From positions 4,715,396 to 4,779,395 of the forward strand of contig CM043793.1 of the NCBI GenBank assembly GCA_023974075.1: a stretch of 64,000 nucleotides of DNA, given 5' to 3'. The notes beneath the pieces were generated by a model. It had not been told where the DNA came from, did no database searches, and was given only the letters and a program-made list of their open reading frames with translations. Shown here piece after piece: positions 38,500 through 50,549 of the stretch (its first letter is position 1; each line of letters opens with the position of its first letter). Position numbers and translations under genes: made by a program. Source of the DNA: Chaenocephalus aceratus (lineage: Eukaryota > Chordata > Actinopteri > Perciformes > Channichthyidae).

Positions 38500-40953
38500 G
38501 TCAAATGTGTCATATAGTGGGAATGCTGACACAGCATTCCAACTATATGTTATGCTACGCACAAAATTCTTTATTATTCCGCCGGGTTATTTTGCGCTGC
38601 TTCTTCCCCCACATTGAACATCGCAGAAACTCCGTTCAAACATCAAAACGGTCAGCTCGGTCGGGAATAAAGGGATATTACTTTTAGAGTGTGTGGTGTC
38701 ACAGAGTGGAGGGACAGATTTAATTTTGCCTTCATTTTTTCTTTTAAACCTGCCACAATTCCCAAACCCTACATTCCTGAGACATCATCTTTCATGAGAA
38801 ACGTAGGAAAACATTTTAAAAAAAATTAAACGAAAAAATTAAACAAAATGCCTCTTGAGGGCATGAAGTGACAACAACTTTCTACATTTCTCCATTAAAA
38901 CCATTGTAATTTCAGCCTCACCTTTCCCCACCACAGCAGCCGCACACCTTCAGTTAATCTGCCAAAAAGGCCACATTATGAACCCGTAAGTACACACAAA
39001 GTACACTTCAGATGCTCAAGTTCCTTGACATGCTCACTGGAGTTTAACAGACTATCTCAGCCTATTCTTTTTCGTCTGATGGAGACTTCATACTGACTTC
39101 AACATGTTCCACATATTTTAGACATTATTGGTGACGTATGCTTTTAGTTCTAAAAGTTTTCAGTTCAAATATTCTGCTGCTTTTTCACGCATTTAGACTT
39201 TTATTTTCTGTTCTTATTTCACATTCAAGTCCCCTCTATTCATGAACCCTTTAAAGTACTCAGCCACACCACTTATATACCAGGTGCGACTGTTGCTATG
39301 TCAGTTAATCTTTCAAATGCAAGGTTGCTTGTTTGATTCAAGCTCTTGTAGTCAATATGTCAAGGTATTTATCCTAACATTTTATCAGCTAACTAATGAC
39401 ACACACTCAGAGGATCTTTAGAAACGTTTTAAGTATTACACATCTTTAAACATGACTCTTATAAATTACTTAAAAAAACCAGCAATGCACGACATTGTCA
39501 GCTTTTCTAAAATAGAAACTTCAATGTTCACATTTTTCTAAATGATTCTACTTTTCAATGACCTACAAATAATGCTAATAATAATAATCCCATTTTCAAT
39601 CTTCCAACTGTTCATATGTTTTGGTCAATTAAAGGTGGGGTAGGTAATTTTGGAGAAACCAGCTCGAGTGCGCAAGAATTTGAAAAATACACAGCCGGAA
39701 AAAATCTGCCACTTCCTTACAGAGCCCCTCCTCAAACACACACGAACGCGCACATGACCAATGAGGGCACGAGATAAGTTTGTGCACAGATGGAAGGCTG
39801 ACAGGCAGGTAGGCCATCCAGTTACTTTAGCCGGGCCGGCTCAGATGATTGGTCGTGCTTTTACAGCGCCACGGCTTCCACTGATGACATTTTTTAATGG
39901 ATTTTTTGTCAAAGCACTTCAGATATTCATTGCTATCGGGATGTTAAGAGCATTCCATGGAAAATAACAAAAAGTGTATCTCGAGCCGGTTTCTCAAACT
40001 TACCTATACCCACCTTAACAAATCTGTTTACAAATGTGTTGTTCAACAAATGTGAGCCTTTGCCACATTTATTAGATCACCATGGAAACCTTTGATCTCT
40101 GGACACGTCGTTAGCTCAAATATAAACACCTGTGTCATGGAACACGATGATGTAATAACTCCAACTGACATGCTCAGAGCAGCAGACTTCAGATAATGGT
40201 TAATGGTCCTCTCCTCAACAGCTCTACGTCAATTATGGGGTGTCATCATATGCCGTTTCCATGGAAACGCATCCCTCACCATAAAACACGATGTCGCTGT
40301 AGCTCCAATGGACACGGTCCGGTCGTCCCACAATCTTCACCTGTATATCACCGGTCCATGCCTCAACAGCTCTACGCCAAATCTGACATCTCACCATATG
40401 CCGTTTCCATGGAAAAAACATCCCTCGCCATAAAGACGATGTTGTCGTAACGCCTATGAAAATGGTCAAAACAGCACCACCCTTCACATGTGTGCTAACA
40501 GTCCAGCCGTGAAGATATCTATGGGACAGTTTTGAGATTTCTTCAAATGCTGTTGCCATGGCAACACAATGCTCACCATGAAACACGGTTTTCTCATAAC
40601 TTCAGTGAAAGTGCTCCAAATGGCCCAAAACTTCACAGGTTTGGTAACGATGCAGCCATCGAATTATCTAAGCGTATCATGGGATGTCATCAAATGCCGT
40701 TGGCATGGCAACAGATCATTCACCATCAAGTTAGTTCAAAAGTTTGCAGTTCAAATATTCTGCTGCTTTTCCAAGCCTTTTACTTTCTTTTCTTCTATCA
40801 TCACACATTCAAGCCCCCAGTGTTCATGTATAATTTGTATCTCAATTCTTCACTTTCTTCTTACACATTACATTTCAGCATAGCAGTTTAGCGTCAGTTT
40901 TTTCAGCATAAAGCATTCCCACTAGCAATTTCTTCAGGAATTGCATTCTCTAG
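38500..40953 (+). mobile_element. Helitron-like element, copy 2, interrupted
   Basis: The plus-strand 3' end has the hairpin GCAATTTCTTCAGGAATTGC (40925-40944), then ATTCTCTAG (ending 40953) and a T. The left part shares AAATTCTTTATTATTCCGCC and CCTCTTGAGGGCATGAAGTG with copy 1. A possible 5' end is TCATATAGTGGGAATGCT (about 38508), an inverse of AGCATTCCCACTA near the 3' end. It is interrupted by other DNA (about 38890-40070), including a TTAA MITE. A partial duplicate of the 3' region lies at about 39150-39245. No helicase is encoded. Confidence 0.6.
39633..40014. mobile_element. TTAA-flanked MITE inside Helitron-like copy 2
   Basis: TTAA at 39629-39632 and 40015-40018. Ends AGGTGGGGTAGGTAATTTTG and ...AACTTACCTATACCCACC. 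Same family as 4359-4730, 13500-13819 and 57970-58333. The interior frame 39761-39967 (conceptual start MRARDK) recurs at 58075, but this reflects the repeat and not a gene. Confidence 0.88.
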
Positions 40954-42360
40954 TTTGACATTACTCTCTCAAAGACCTAAGTGACCTACTGCGATGTAAG
41001 GATGGAGAAGGTCACATATATATTCCGGTGCATTTCCACGCAGGGCTCTATATGTAATAACCAGAACCTTACAATTAATTCTAAAACTATTTGGGAGCCA
41101 AAATAACATTTGATTTCATTTAAAAAATATTTGAAGCTGTTTTTCAAACATAAAATCCCTTTATTTGTTTTGAATATAAAAGTAGCTGATGAGTTAAAGT
41201 AATCCCCTCATGCTCATGTTTATTGGATACCTAACATTTATACAGTATTATTGGAAAAGGAGCTATATTTACTGTATGTACTGTACAGCTCTATAATGCA
41301 TCCCTCTGGAGTCTATAACATGAATTCCACTGTGTGTATCCAAGAGCGTAAGATCACACTAATGGCACTGGCAGATCAGGGTTACACACCTCCCACCTCC
41401 ACTTAAGAGGGTAAATCATCCATCCCTTCTCTTTTAAAATGGACAGAAAATGTATTGTTCCATACACTGTGCCTCATAGCCCCAACAAATGAAGAAGACA
41501 GTAATCAGCATGAGTCCCGGGCCAGACTCACAACAACGTATTGATGTTCTCCCCCCTTCACCCTCTAAGTGAGTATAAGGTATCCACAAGCTCCAAGGTT
41601 GGCGCCAGCCTCTGTCTTTATGCACCGCAAACCAGAATTAATTGCAAATCAATCGAACAAAGTACAACTGATCAGTAAACCAATTAGTAATTTTAGCTCT
41701 ATGTGCAGTTTTAGCTTTCCTTAAGTTTCCACAGGATTGTCATTTTTTAACTTATATTTCCTATTCGCATTATTTGCATTGTCATGCAAATGAACTGAAA
41801 TGTACATAACCCTAAACACTGGTATAAACAGACAAAGGCTGTCAATAGTCTTTAATCTTGTTAAAAATACTCTTTACGTGATACAATTATATATTTTAAC
41901 TGTGAGACTGTTGCCTAACCCCTCAAGAGAATAATTTGGCCAAAAAATAACTGTAAAGTAATTCCCCATTGATAGCATCACCCTGATGTATCATGTGATG
42001 AGCCTGCTTTATGTCTTTAACTCTTTCATACACTCTTTGACCAAGAGTGAAACTGGGCTACCTAAAAATGGAGTTGCGTGGAGATAAACTGTATTCTTCC
42101 TTGATTTATCAACAAATATGTCACTACTGTCATATGTTCAATTGTATCATTTCCTGTAAGAGAGATATGGACACATTTATTTTATTTATTTAAGGGACCG
42201 TGTATGGTTTAAAAGCCAAAAAAATCTATTTGATGCACTCTACTAATTATATTTTCAAGCTAAATAGCATTTGTAGACCATTGACAGACCTTTTAAGTTG
42301 CTTTTGGTCCCAGTGCTGGTAGAGCTTGTTGAATGCAATATAAAGTGGTTCAGTAATGAG
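40954..42360. other. Mostly unique sequence with a possible LINE scrap
   Basis: 40985-41105 (GGGCTCTATATGTAATAACC, then AATTCTAAAACTATTTGGGA) is reminiscent of minus-strand CR1-type LINE coding sequence but too decayed to confirm. The rest shows nothing recognisable. Confidence 0.4.
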
Positions 42361-43135
42361 TCCGAAAACCTGGAAAATATTTAGCATTTCTCCTCTTCCG
42401 GTTTCTTCGTCTCTAAACTACTAAGCATCCTCACACCAACACAAGGTCGCCTTTAGCTTAGTGGTGGTGATGCCAGCCATGCGACCGTGATGTAGTTTGT
42501 TGATAGCATTATGTTTAGCTTTTACTTTCGCCAATTGCGATCACGCTTCAGCTATTACAACAGTGGTGTTACTATGTGGAGATGATCCTGCTGAACAGAG
42601 CGTGTTTAGTATCATAACTGTGTGTTTGCCACAGAGCTTATTTTCTTTGATATTCCAAAATCCATTGACAAAGTCCCATCACTTTTGTCGAAGGAGCCTT
42701 TGCGTCATCACTGCACCACTGTACTGTATAAGTATCAATTCTATAGGCATAAAACACGGAAGAAAGAGAAAAACGTCTCAAGCGGAACAATCATAGTTCT
42801 TGCGGTCTCCATTTGCTCTGTAGGCCAACACAGCGGTTTTTCGCCTTTCTAGCTTTCTTATTAGATCTTACTTGTTATGTTATCGTTAGTAACTTGATTT
42901 AGTAACTTATTAAGCTGTACCCTCTCTAAACGGTCTGGTAGAAAAGAGATTTCGTTTTTTGCCTCGATGAGTTGCTGCTGTTTTGCATCCAACTTCACTG
43001 CAGAGCAACCCAATGCTGCCATGTTCCATCGGGGAGAAGCTTATGACGCTACAGCCTGACTAGCATGGTGGTCGGATCATTGTGCAATGACTTCACCATG
43101 ATAACAACAAGGTTTCCATTGATGGTTTCCGGACT
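42361..43135. other. Unclassified sequence left of the 30 bp minisatellite
   Basis: Moderate GC, with chance-like frames on the plus strand. A 53-codon minus-strand frame (43022 to 42861) reads KLDAKQQQLIEAKNEISF, which is coiled-coil-like, but I cannot tie it to a gene. No transposon ends were found. Confidence 0.35.
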
Positions 43136-45297
43136 GAGTCTTCATCATGTCTTCATCATGAGTCTGAGTCTTCATCATGTCTTCACTATGAGCCTGAGTC
43201 TTCATCATGTCCTTCATCATGAGCCTGAGTCTCATCATGTCCTCACCATGAGTCTGAGTCTTCATCATGTCTTCACTATGAGGCCTGAGTCTTCATCATG
43301 TCTTCATCATGAGCCTGAGTCTTCATCATGTCTTCATCATGAGCCTGAGTCTTCATCATGTCTTCATCATGAGCCTGAGTCTTCATCATGTCCTCACCAT
43401 GAGCCTGAGTCTTCATCATGTCTTCATCATGAGCCTGAGTCTTCATCATGTCCTCATCATGAGCCTGAGTCTTCATCATGTCTTCATCATGAGCCTGAGT
43501 CTTCATCATGTCCTCACCATGAGCCTGAGTCTTCATCATGTTCCTTCACCATGAGTCCTGAGTCTTCATCATGTCTTCACTATGAGCCTGAGTCCTTTAT
43601 CATGTCTTCATCATGAGCCTGAGTCTTCATCATGTCTTCACCATGAGTCTGAGTCCTTCATCATGTCTTCACCATGAGCCTGAGTCTTCATCATGTCTTC
43701 ATCATGAGCCTGAGTCTTCATCATGTCTTCATCATGAGCCTGAGTCTTCATCATGTCTTCATCATGAGCCTTAGTCTTCATCATGTCTTCACCATGAGCC
43801 TGAGTCTTCATCATGTCCTCACCATGAGTCTGAGTCTTCATCATGTCTTCACCATGAGTCTGAGTCTTCATCATGTCCTCACCATGAGTCTGAGTCTTCA
43901 TCATGTCTTCATCATGAGCCTGAGTCTTCATCATGTCTTCACCATGAGTCTGAGTCTTCATCATGTCCTCACCATGAGTCTGAGTCTTCATCATGTCTTC
44001 ACTATGAGCCTGAGTCTTCATCATGTCTCCATCATGAGTCTGAGTCTTCATCATGTCCTCACCATGAGTCTGAGTCTTCATCATGTCCTCACCATGAGTC
44101 TGAGTCTTCATCATGTCTTCACTATGAGCCTGAGTCTTCATCATGTCTTCATCATGAGCCTGAGTCTTCATCATGTCTTCATCATGAGCCTGAGTCTTCA
44201 TCATGTCTTCACCATGAGTCTGAGTCTTCATCATGTACTCACCATGAGTCTGAGTCTTCATCATGTCTTCACTATGAGCTTGAGTCTTCATAATGTCTTC
44301 ACCATGAGTCTGAGTCTTCATCATGTCCTCATCATGAGTCTGAGTCTTCATCTTGTCCTCACCATGAGTCTGAGTCTTCATCATGTCTTCACTATGAGCC
44401 TGAGTCTTCATCATGTCTTCACCATGAGTCTGAGTCTTCATCATGTCCTCATCATGAGTCTGAGTCTTCATCTTGTCCTCACCATGAGTCTGAGTCTTCA
44501 TCATGTCTGCACTATGAGCCTGAGTCTTCATCATGTCTTCACCATGAGTTGAGTCTTCATCATGTCCTCACCATGAGTCTGAGTCTTTCATCATGTCCTT
44601 CACTATGAGCCTGAGTCTTCATCATGTCTTCACCATGAGTCTGAGTCTTCATCATGTCCTCATCATGAGTCTGAGTCTTCATCATGTCCTCACCATGAGT
44701 CTGAGTCTTCATCATGTCCTCACCATGAGTCCTGAAGTCTTCATCTTGTCCTCACCATGAGTTCTGAGTCTTCATCATGTCCTCACCATGAGTCTGAGTC
44801 TTCATCATGTCTTCAACTATGAGCCTGAGTCTTCATCATGTCTTCACCATGAGTCTGAGTCTTCATCATGTCCTCACCATGAGTCTGAGTCTTCATCATG
44901 TCCTCACCATGAGTCTGAGTCTTCATCATGTCCTCACCAGAGTCTGAGTCTTCATCATGTCCTCACCATGAGTCTGAGTCTTCATCATGTCTTCATCATG
45001 AGCCTGAGTCTTCATCATGTCTTCATCATGAGCCTGAGTCCTTCATCATGTCCTCACCATGAGTCTGAGTCTTCATCATGTCCTCACCATGAGTCTGAGT
45101 CTTCATCATGTCCTCACCATGAGCCTGAGTTTCATCATGTCTTCATCATGAGCCTGAGTCTTCATCATGTCCTCACCATGAGTCTGAGTCTTCATCATGT
45201 CTTCACTATGAGCCTGAGTCTTCATCATGTCCTCACCATGAGTCTGAGTCTTCATCATGTCCTCACCATGAGTCTGAGTCTTCATCATGTCCTCACA
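43136..45297. repeat. 30 bp minisatellite, about 72 copies
   Basis: Unit GAGYCTGAGTCTTCATCATG plus TCYTCAYYAT. Each unit itself contains two related halves (GTCTTCATCATG twice). Variants CTTCATCAT, CCTCACCAT, CTTCACTAT and CTTCACCAT mark different copies. Occasional single-base indels occur (for example near 43221, 43285, 43541 and 44550). Frames of up to 298 codons are open on both strands because 30 is divisible by 3; they are artefacts. Confidence 0.97.
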
Positions 45298-45310
45298 TGA
45301 GCACGGAACC

Positions 45311-45353
45311 TATTTTCCCTCTGGGATGAATAAAGTATTTTTGATTGATTGAT
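45311..45353 (+). repeat. LINE/SINE 3' tail with TGAT repeat
   Basis: TTTTCCCTCTGGGATGAATA followed by AAGTATTTTTGATTGATTGAT is a typical fish non-LTR 3' end. It starts 14 bp after the minisatellite, so the array may have grown inside the retroelement. Confidence 0.6.
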
Positions 45354-45388
45354 ACAACATACATAATTGAAGCATACTGCGTTCTTAA

Positions 45389-45681
45389 AGGTCCCACGTC
45401 ATGGCCATTTCTACTGATCATAGTTCCATTGTTGAGGTCCACTAGAATAGATTTACATTGTTCAATGTTCCAAACTCACATTGGTTTCTCACAGCATCTC
45501 TGTATAGTCTGTGTATTTACTCTGTCCTAAGCGGCTTGTTGGAGGTTTTTCTGTGTTAGAGTTGTACTCGCTACAGGGTGTACTTTGAGGGTTTGTGACC
45601 CTGCAGACCGTTTACATGCATACAAAGCTACATAACACACAAGGGGACGGGTGATAACCAGAAAAGCATGACATGGGACCT
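45389..45681. mobile_element. TTAA-flanked MITE (293 bp), second family
   Basis: TTAA at 45385-45388 and 45682-45685. Left end AGGTCCCACGTCATG and inverse right end AGGTCCCATGTCATG match with one difference. No coding. piggyBac- or Kolobok-like by target site. Confidence 0.88.
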
Positions 45682-45685
45682 TTAA

Positions 45686-46755
45686 CACTTTTAAGGATGG
45701 GGTTAGTGTGAGTGGTGAGGACAAATTAAATCATTCTTGATGGCTGAGCATGATAATTTAGCTGGACCTCAACAGACAAATAAGCAAACACACAAAGGTG
45801 TTCTTTAACGACATATCATGAAATATCCAAGGATGCACGGACACGTAAGTCCTTCAAAACATAAAGAGGCTTCTCAATGAGCTGTCATAGTGACAGACTG
45901 AACATGATATCCAGGAATGTAGAGATGTGATTTGTGTTTAGTATTTATTAATCTCTCCGCCAAACTGCAAGTCAAATTGGAGCTGTTGAATCAGAGATGG
46001 CTCTGATAATGATGACAGAGAATTACATGTCTGGCAGTCTTATCAGGATCCCAAGTATATCCCATGTCAGTTGTTTGTGCTGACACCGGCCTCAGTCAGA
46101 ACTCAAAGTATTTATGCTGTCATCTTTCAACAGAAATCACCTCCCAATCCTGCCTCGCTGTTCCTCCAGCATAATAATCGCTAATTTCAGTGTGTGAGGC
46201 ACCTTGGGTTTTTGTGGACATTTACTCAGCGGTGTAATATCAACATGGATGGAGGATAGAAGTATACAAGAGCTATAACACATTCATCATCCGTAATTTA
46301 CCCCTGACAGTTGATAAGTAATTTTCATGTCCATTCAGAGGTGGACGAGAGCTACAATTAGGACAGCACACCATAAGGACTAGGGTAATACCTGCTTTCC
46401 TGTCCTCATTTCCATTTGATTGTCATTGACCACTGACTATGTCATAGAAGCAGTCTACAGAAATATGGCTCTTTTATGTTAAACAGTAAAGCAGATTTCA
46501 ATACTCTTGAACAACGCTTCTATATACAGCTGTTTTAATTTCATTTTCCTATCTGCTGAGGTTTATCTACCTTTATTTTCATTGGATCTCCATTAGATAT
46601 GTTACAGACAAAATATAAACTTATACTTTTATTTGACTTAAATGAAATGGAAGGTTGAACATTTTGTCAAGTCATGGCAGTTCAACATTTAGGGGAGACG
46701 TAAGGAGACTTTTGTAAAACATTCATGGTCCACAATGATGAATGATGTTTTAGAG
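45686..46755. other. Unique-looking non-coding sequence
   Basis: No repeat or exon recognised. 46130-46280 has balanced composition and could be constrained, but there is no direct evidence. Confidence 0.45.
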
Positions 46756-48125
46756 CAGGGGTGGGGAACCTTTTTCCTCTCAAGGGCCATTTCAATGTTT
46801 TCAACATCCTCCGAGGGCCGTACACATTATTGACCTCTGCTTAAAAATACTAAAATCACAGCCCATTCATTTGGCCTTTCTTTCATGCTGTGCAAAGAAA
46901 AAGCAACCTCTTAATCCAAATATCTTGCCATGACTCACGCATGCATGCACTTGCACGGTTGTGGCTTGACCACCAAAACAGAAAGATATGGACACTGTGG
47001 GAAATGTATTTAGTTTCCTATCCATGTGAACATGATTTAAGTGTGGGGGACCTGTCCCTAGAGGAGGTTAGGTCCTGCCCCCCGGGAAGATTTTTTTTTT
47101 TAATGTTGAAGTTAAAAGCATCAATCTGGTGCACTTTGAGAGCAACATTAGGAGATCTATGGATACATCTCTCAACATCCATATGAAACCTAACTGTAAA
47201 CAGATTTTCTTTTCTTTATGGATATTTTCAAAATCACTCCTCTTTCAAACTGTATTCTTGTTTATTAATAACAACTTTTATATCGGTTTACTTTATTCTC
47301 TTATTTTTTATAACTATAATGATCATATAAAGATTGCCTTTACCTCACTGGTTGGAGAAAAAGCTTCTTATATTCGTTAGCATAGCTAGCTAACCAGATG
47401 CTAATAACATCAAAGTTATTGACTGTACAGTATGATCAGTATGACAGATCGCCACTGGGCTTACAACTAACGGCCCGTCCACACAGCGGCGTGCGCTGAC
47501 GCTTGCCGGCGGGCGTGTCTGAAACTCGACCAACAACCAATCACATGAATCTCCCGCCCCTGACACACAAGCAGCGGTTTGATTGGCTAGAGCTTGTACT
47601 GGCATATGATTCGATTGGCTGACGCCTCACCGAGGCGTCAAAAGTTGAACATTGCTCAACTTTTGCAGCGAGCCACGCCAGCTACGCTCCACGTCGCTTC
47701 CCACGATGAATTTCGGCTAAAAGTGACGTCACCCATTCAAAGTGAATGGGGAAGCGTCAACGCACGCCGCTGTGTGGACGGGCCGTTAGACACAGCCACG
47801 CAAAAACTGCAAAAACTCCTTATGGGTACTGCAATTTTTGGAAGTGCCGGAGCGGAGCTGCGTTCTGGTCGTTCTGGTGCTTTCCGTCAGAACTACACCC
47901 CTGTCAGACGAGACATATACCACGTGATGACACGTTAGGCTTGTGTTGTGTTCAAGGACCCTGACCGTGGCCAGGAAAAACAGGCACTCACTTGTTTAAT
48001 TATTTGCGGTCTAGATTTCTTTAATTTTTTTCTTTTTTGCGTGTGTTTATAAATTACCTCGAGGGCCACACCAAATGGTCTCGCGGGCCGTATACGGCCC
48101 GGGGGCCGGAGGTTCCCCACCCCTG
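46756..48125. mobile_element. hAT element, copy C (non-autonomous, 1370 bp)
   Basis: Left end CAGGGGTGGGGAACC and right end GGTTCCCCACCCCTG are inverses. TSD TTTTAGAG at 46748-46755 and 48126-48133. The interior has the module shared with 10.7-11.1 kb (47100-47412) and a nested TIR element (47470-47786). No transposase. Its right-hand 80 bp also occurs inside hAT copies A and B. Confidence 0.93.
47470..47786. mobile_element. TIR element (317 bp) with perfect 26 bp ends, inside hAT copy C
   Basis: Ends ACGGCCCGTCCACACAGCGG (plus six more matching bases) are exact inverses. TA flanks both sides (47468-47469 and 47787-47788). No coding capacity. The perfect TIRs suggest recent activity relative to its host element. 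Confidence 0.88.
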
Positions 48126-48192
48126 TTTTAGAGTGTTCGATGAGCTTAAAGAGGCCTGGAACGCCTCCATTGGACTCCTTGGTTTTCTTCCG

Positions 48193-48892
48193 TAACATAG
48201 TGACATAGTAACACATAGTAACACATAGTAACACTCACATAACATATAGTTTAGTTTAGTTAGTTTAGTTTATTTATTTTTTCCGAGCGTGTAAAACCAA
48301 AGAAAATACAAATGAAACAAAAGATGATACAGACATGATACAGTACTGTACAAATGAATGCAATAACTAAACGAAATATTTAAATAATTGAATAATCTGT
48401 AGTATCATTGTCTGATAACAATAAACAACAACACTTTAGCTAATTACACGTCCGAAAAGGGGTCGGAAGAAGTTTACACTTATTTAATCCGACCCCTTCT
48501 CCCTTTTGTTTTTACTTTTTTTTTTTTTTTACATCTTAATATACGTTAACATGTAAAAAAACATAGTAACACATAGTAACACATAGTAACACGTAGTAAC
48601 ACATAGTAAAACATAGTAACACAGTAACACATAACACTCACATAACACATAGTAACACATAGTAACACATAGTAACACATAGTAACACATAGTAACACTC
48701 ACATAACACATAGTAACACATAGTAACACTCACATAACATAGTAACACATAGTAACACATAGAAACACATAGTAACACATAGTAACACATAGTAACACAT
48801 AGTAACACTCACATAACACATAGTAACACATAGTAACACATAGAAACACATAGTAACACATAGTAACACATAGTAACACATAGTAACACTCA
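48193..48892. repeat. Decamer minisatellite (CATAGTAACA), split in two
   Basis: Arrays at 48193-48247 and about 48553-48892. The unit is CATAGTAACA, with periodic CTCACATAA variants spaced about 30-90 bp apart and a few CATAGAAACA copies. The frames across it (MLLCVTMCYY-like) are artefacts. Confidence 0.92.
48248..48552 (-). mobile_element. Retroelement-like insertion in the decamer array
   Basis: A non-decamer block begins with TTTAG/TTTAT repeats (48248-48280), as expected of a minus-strand 3' tail. It contains two pairing stretches, GAAAAGGGGTCGG and CCGACCCCTTCTC, ending in poly-T. The family was not identified. Confidence 0.45.
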
Positions 48893-49744
48893 CGCTTCTA
48901 TTGGCTAGTGCTCCAACACATTATACGTGCTGGTTTCAGACAGAGGGTGAAAAGAGGTGCTGCAGCACAGGCAGTATGAGAAAAATAAAGAGCGTTTTGA
49001 ACATTACAGGGTCTCCTATTATGCTATTTTTAGGCATATATTATGGGTCTCAGATATATAAAAATATATAAAAAACATGTCTATGAACTGCTGATTCGGG
49101 GTCCTTAGCTTGAAAGATGAGGGAGAGCTTGTGCCTGCTCAGAGTTCTACCCAGACACTCAGTTAAATGCTGCCATGATTAAATGCCATCATGTTCCAAA
49201 CCACGTCAAGGATGATTTCTGAAACAGTCTGGAGCTCAAAGGCTTTTTTCTCTTGCAGGTTTACCACAAGGTGAGTTCCTTTTTTCCCCTGCTTCTTCAC
49301 ACACATGCTCTCTCCACTACAGGTTAGCTCTGAGTGTTAGCGATGCTAATGTAAACAAAGACCATATTACTCTTCCAAAACAGTCGGGCATTGTTTCTGA
49401 TAGCAACGTTTCTGATTGGGCTGTGGGTCCACATTTCAGATATTACGTCATATCGGACGCAAATCTGGATCAGCTCCGTTGTAGCCCCGTTTTTAGAGAT
49501 GTTTGTACGGAGGAAAAGAGAGAGGGGTTTTATTTTCTGACACTTTGTGAGTTCCCTGACTCACAATGGCGGCTGGCCAATAGGGGATGATAGGGCGCTG
49601 CCCTCCCCTAAACCATAACACAAAAACATTATTATTATTAATAATAATAATAATTAATTATAAATTGTCACTATTTGTGTGTATATTTGCCCACAGGATT
49701 GCGGTGAGGAAACCTGAATGAGGAGGTGGATAAAAACCGGCATA

Positions 49745-49965
49745 TTTTATCCAAAATAATGAAGTTATGTGGGGGCTTTTGAGTTGGCTTTGTGTGGGCA
49801 TGACGAGACTGACTCTTCAGTCAACCCTGGGCATTTTCAGAGGATTGGTGGATTAGCGTCCTCCTGCACACTGTGCTGGAGGAAAGACCTGAACACCACC
49901 ACCGTTTTTAAAGGCACGTCAAAGACGTACACCACAATTGATTTTAAGAATAATAATAATAATTA
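49745..49965 (+). pseudogene. hAT-like transposase fragment (DUF4371-type)
   Basis: The frame reads AFELALCGHDETDSSVNPGH and later TTTVFKGTSKTYTTIDFK. The G-H-D-E-x-D-S-S-x-N-x-G and T-V-F-K-G-T-S-K-T motifs are characteristic of hAT-derived proteins with a DUF4371 domain. About 65 codons survive; the frame ends in an AAT repeat. A transposase has many hundreds of residues, so this is a relic. Its position 180 bp inside the left TIR fits the host element. Confidence 0.7.
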
Positions 49966-50063
49966 ATTTGTTTGTTACATCTTCAGCTTTTTGGATTACT
50001 GTTGATTGTACCGTTGTTCTGTAATATATGTATATATATATATATATATATATACATTCATAT

Positions 50064-50528
50064 TGTAGCTATACGCCGGTCCAATAAATAAGGCCACACA
50101 CATACTGATGTCTTTTGAAGTTTTATTCTCTCTCGCTCTCTTTCTCCGAAGACAACGTTTAAACTATAAGAAATGAACAGTTGAAAGTTACATTAAATCG
50201 TAACACCGAACACATTAGCTAAATCAAAGCACACACTAAGTATTAACACACATATCAACAAAAGAGAAACAGTTACCGTGTGCGCCTCTTGAACCCTGTA
50301 GATTATTAACGGCATGGCGTTGCCATGGCAATGCCTTCTGATCTGACTGTGGTCATATGACTCACTGACTACATCCCAAATGTGAAACATTCTACATTTT
50401 CTATCCATATAATACTCTACATTTTACAATTGTCTAATTACACTCAAATTTACAAAATCATAATCTAAAATTGATAAAAAAATGCACACAAATAACATCC
50501 AAATATAAACATTTCTCAGACCGTTACA
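50064..50528 (-). mobile_element. Solo LTR (465 bp) with 5 bp TSD
   Basis: On the minus strand it starts TGTAACGGTCTGAG and ends GGCGTATAGCTACA, the standard TG...CA form, with AATAAA about 60 bp before the end. CATAT flanks both sides exactly (50059-50063 and 50529-50533). No internal retroelement region is attached, so it is a solo LTR left by recombination. A Gypsy- or ERV-type source fits the 5 bp duplication. Confidence 0.85.
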
Positions 50529-50549
50529 CATATATTATATAAATATATT

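Noticed and set aside
42861..43022. 53-codon minus-strand frame with coiled-coil-like sequence
   Set aside because: Too short, with no domain or splice evidence; kept only as a note in the regional entry.
43065..45300. Open frames of up to 298 codons on both strands in the 30 bp array
   Set aside because: Product of the 30 bp unit; no splice, start context or non-repeat domain. Indels elsewhere in the array shift the frame.
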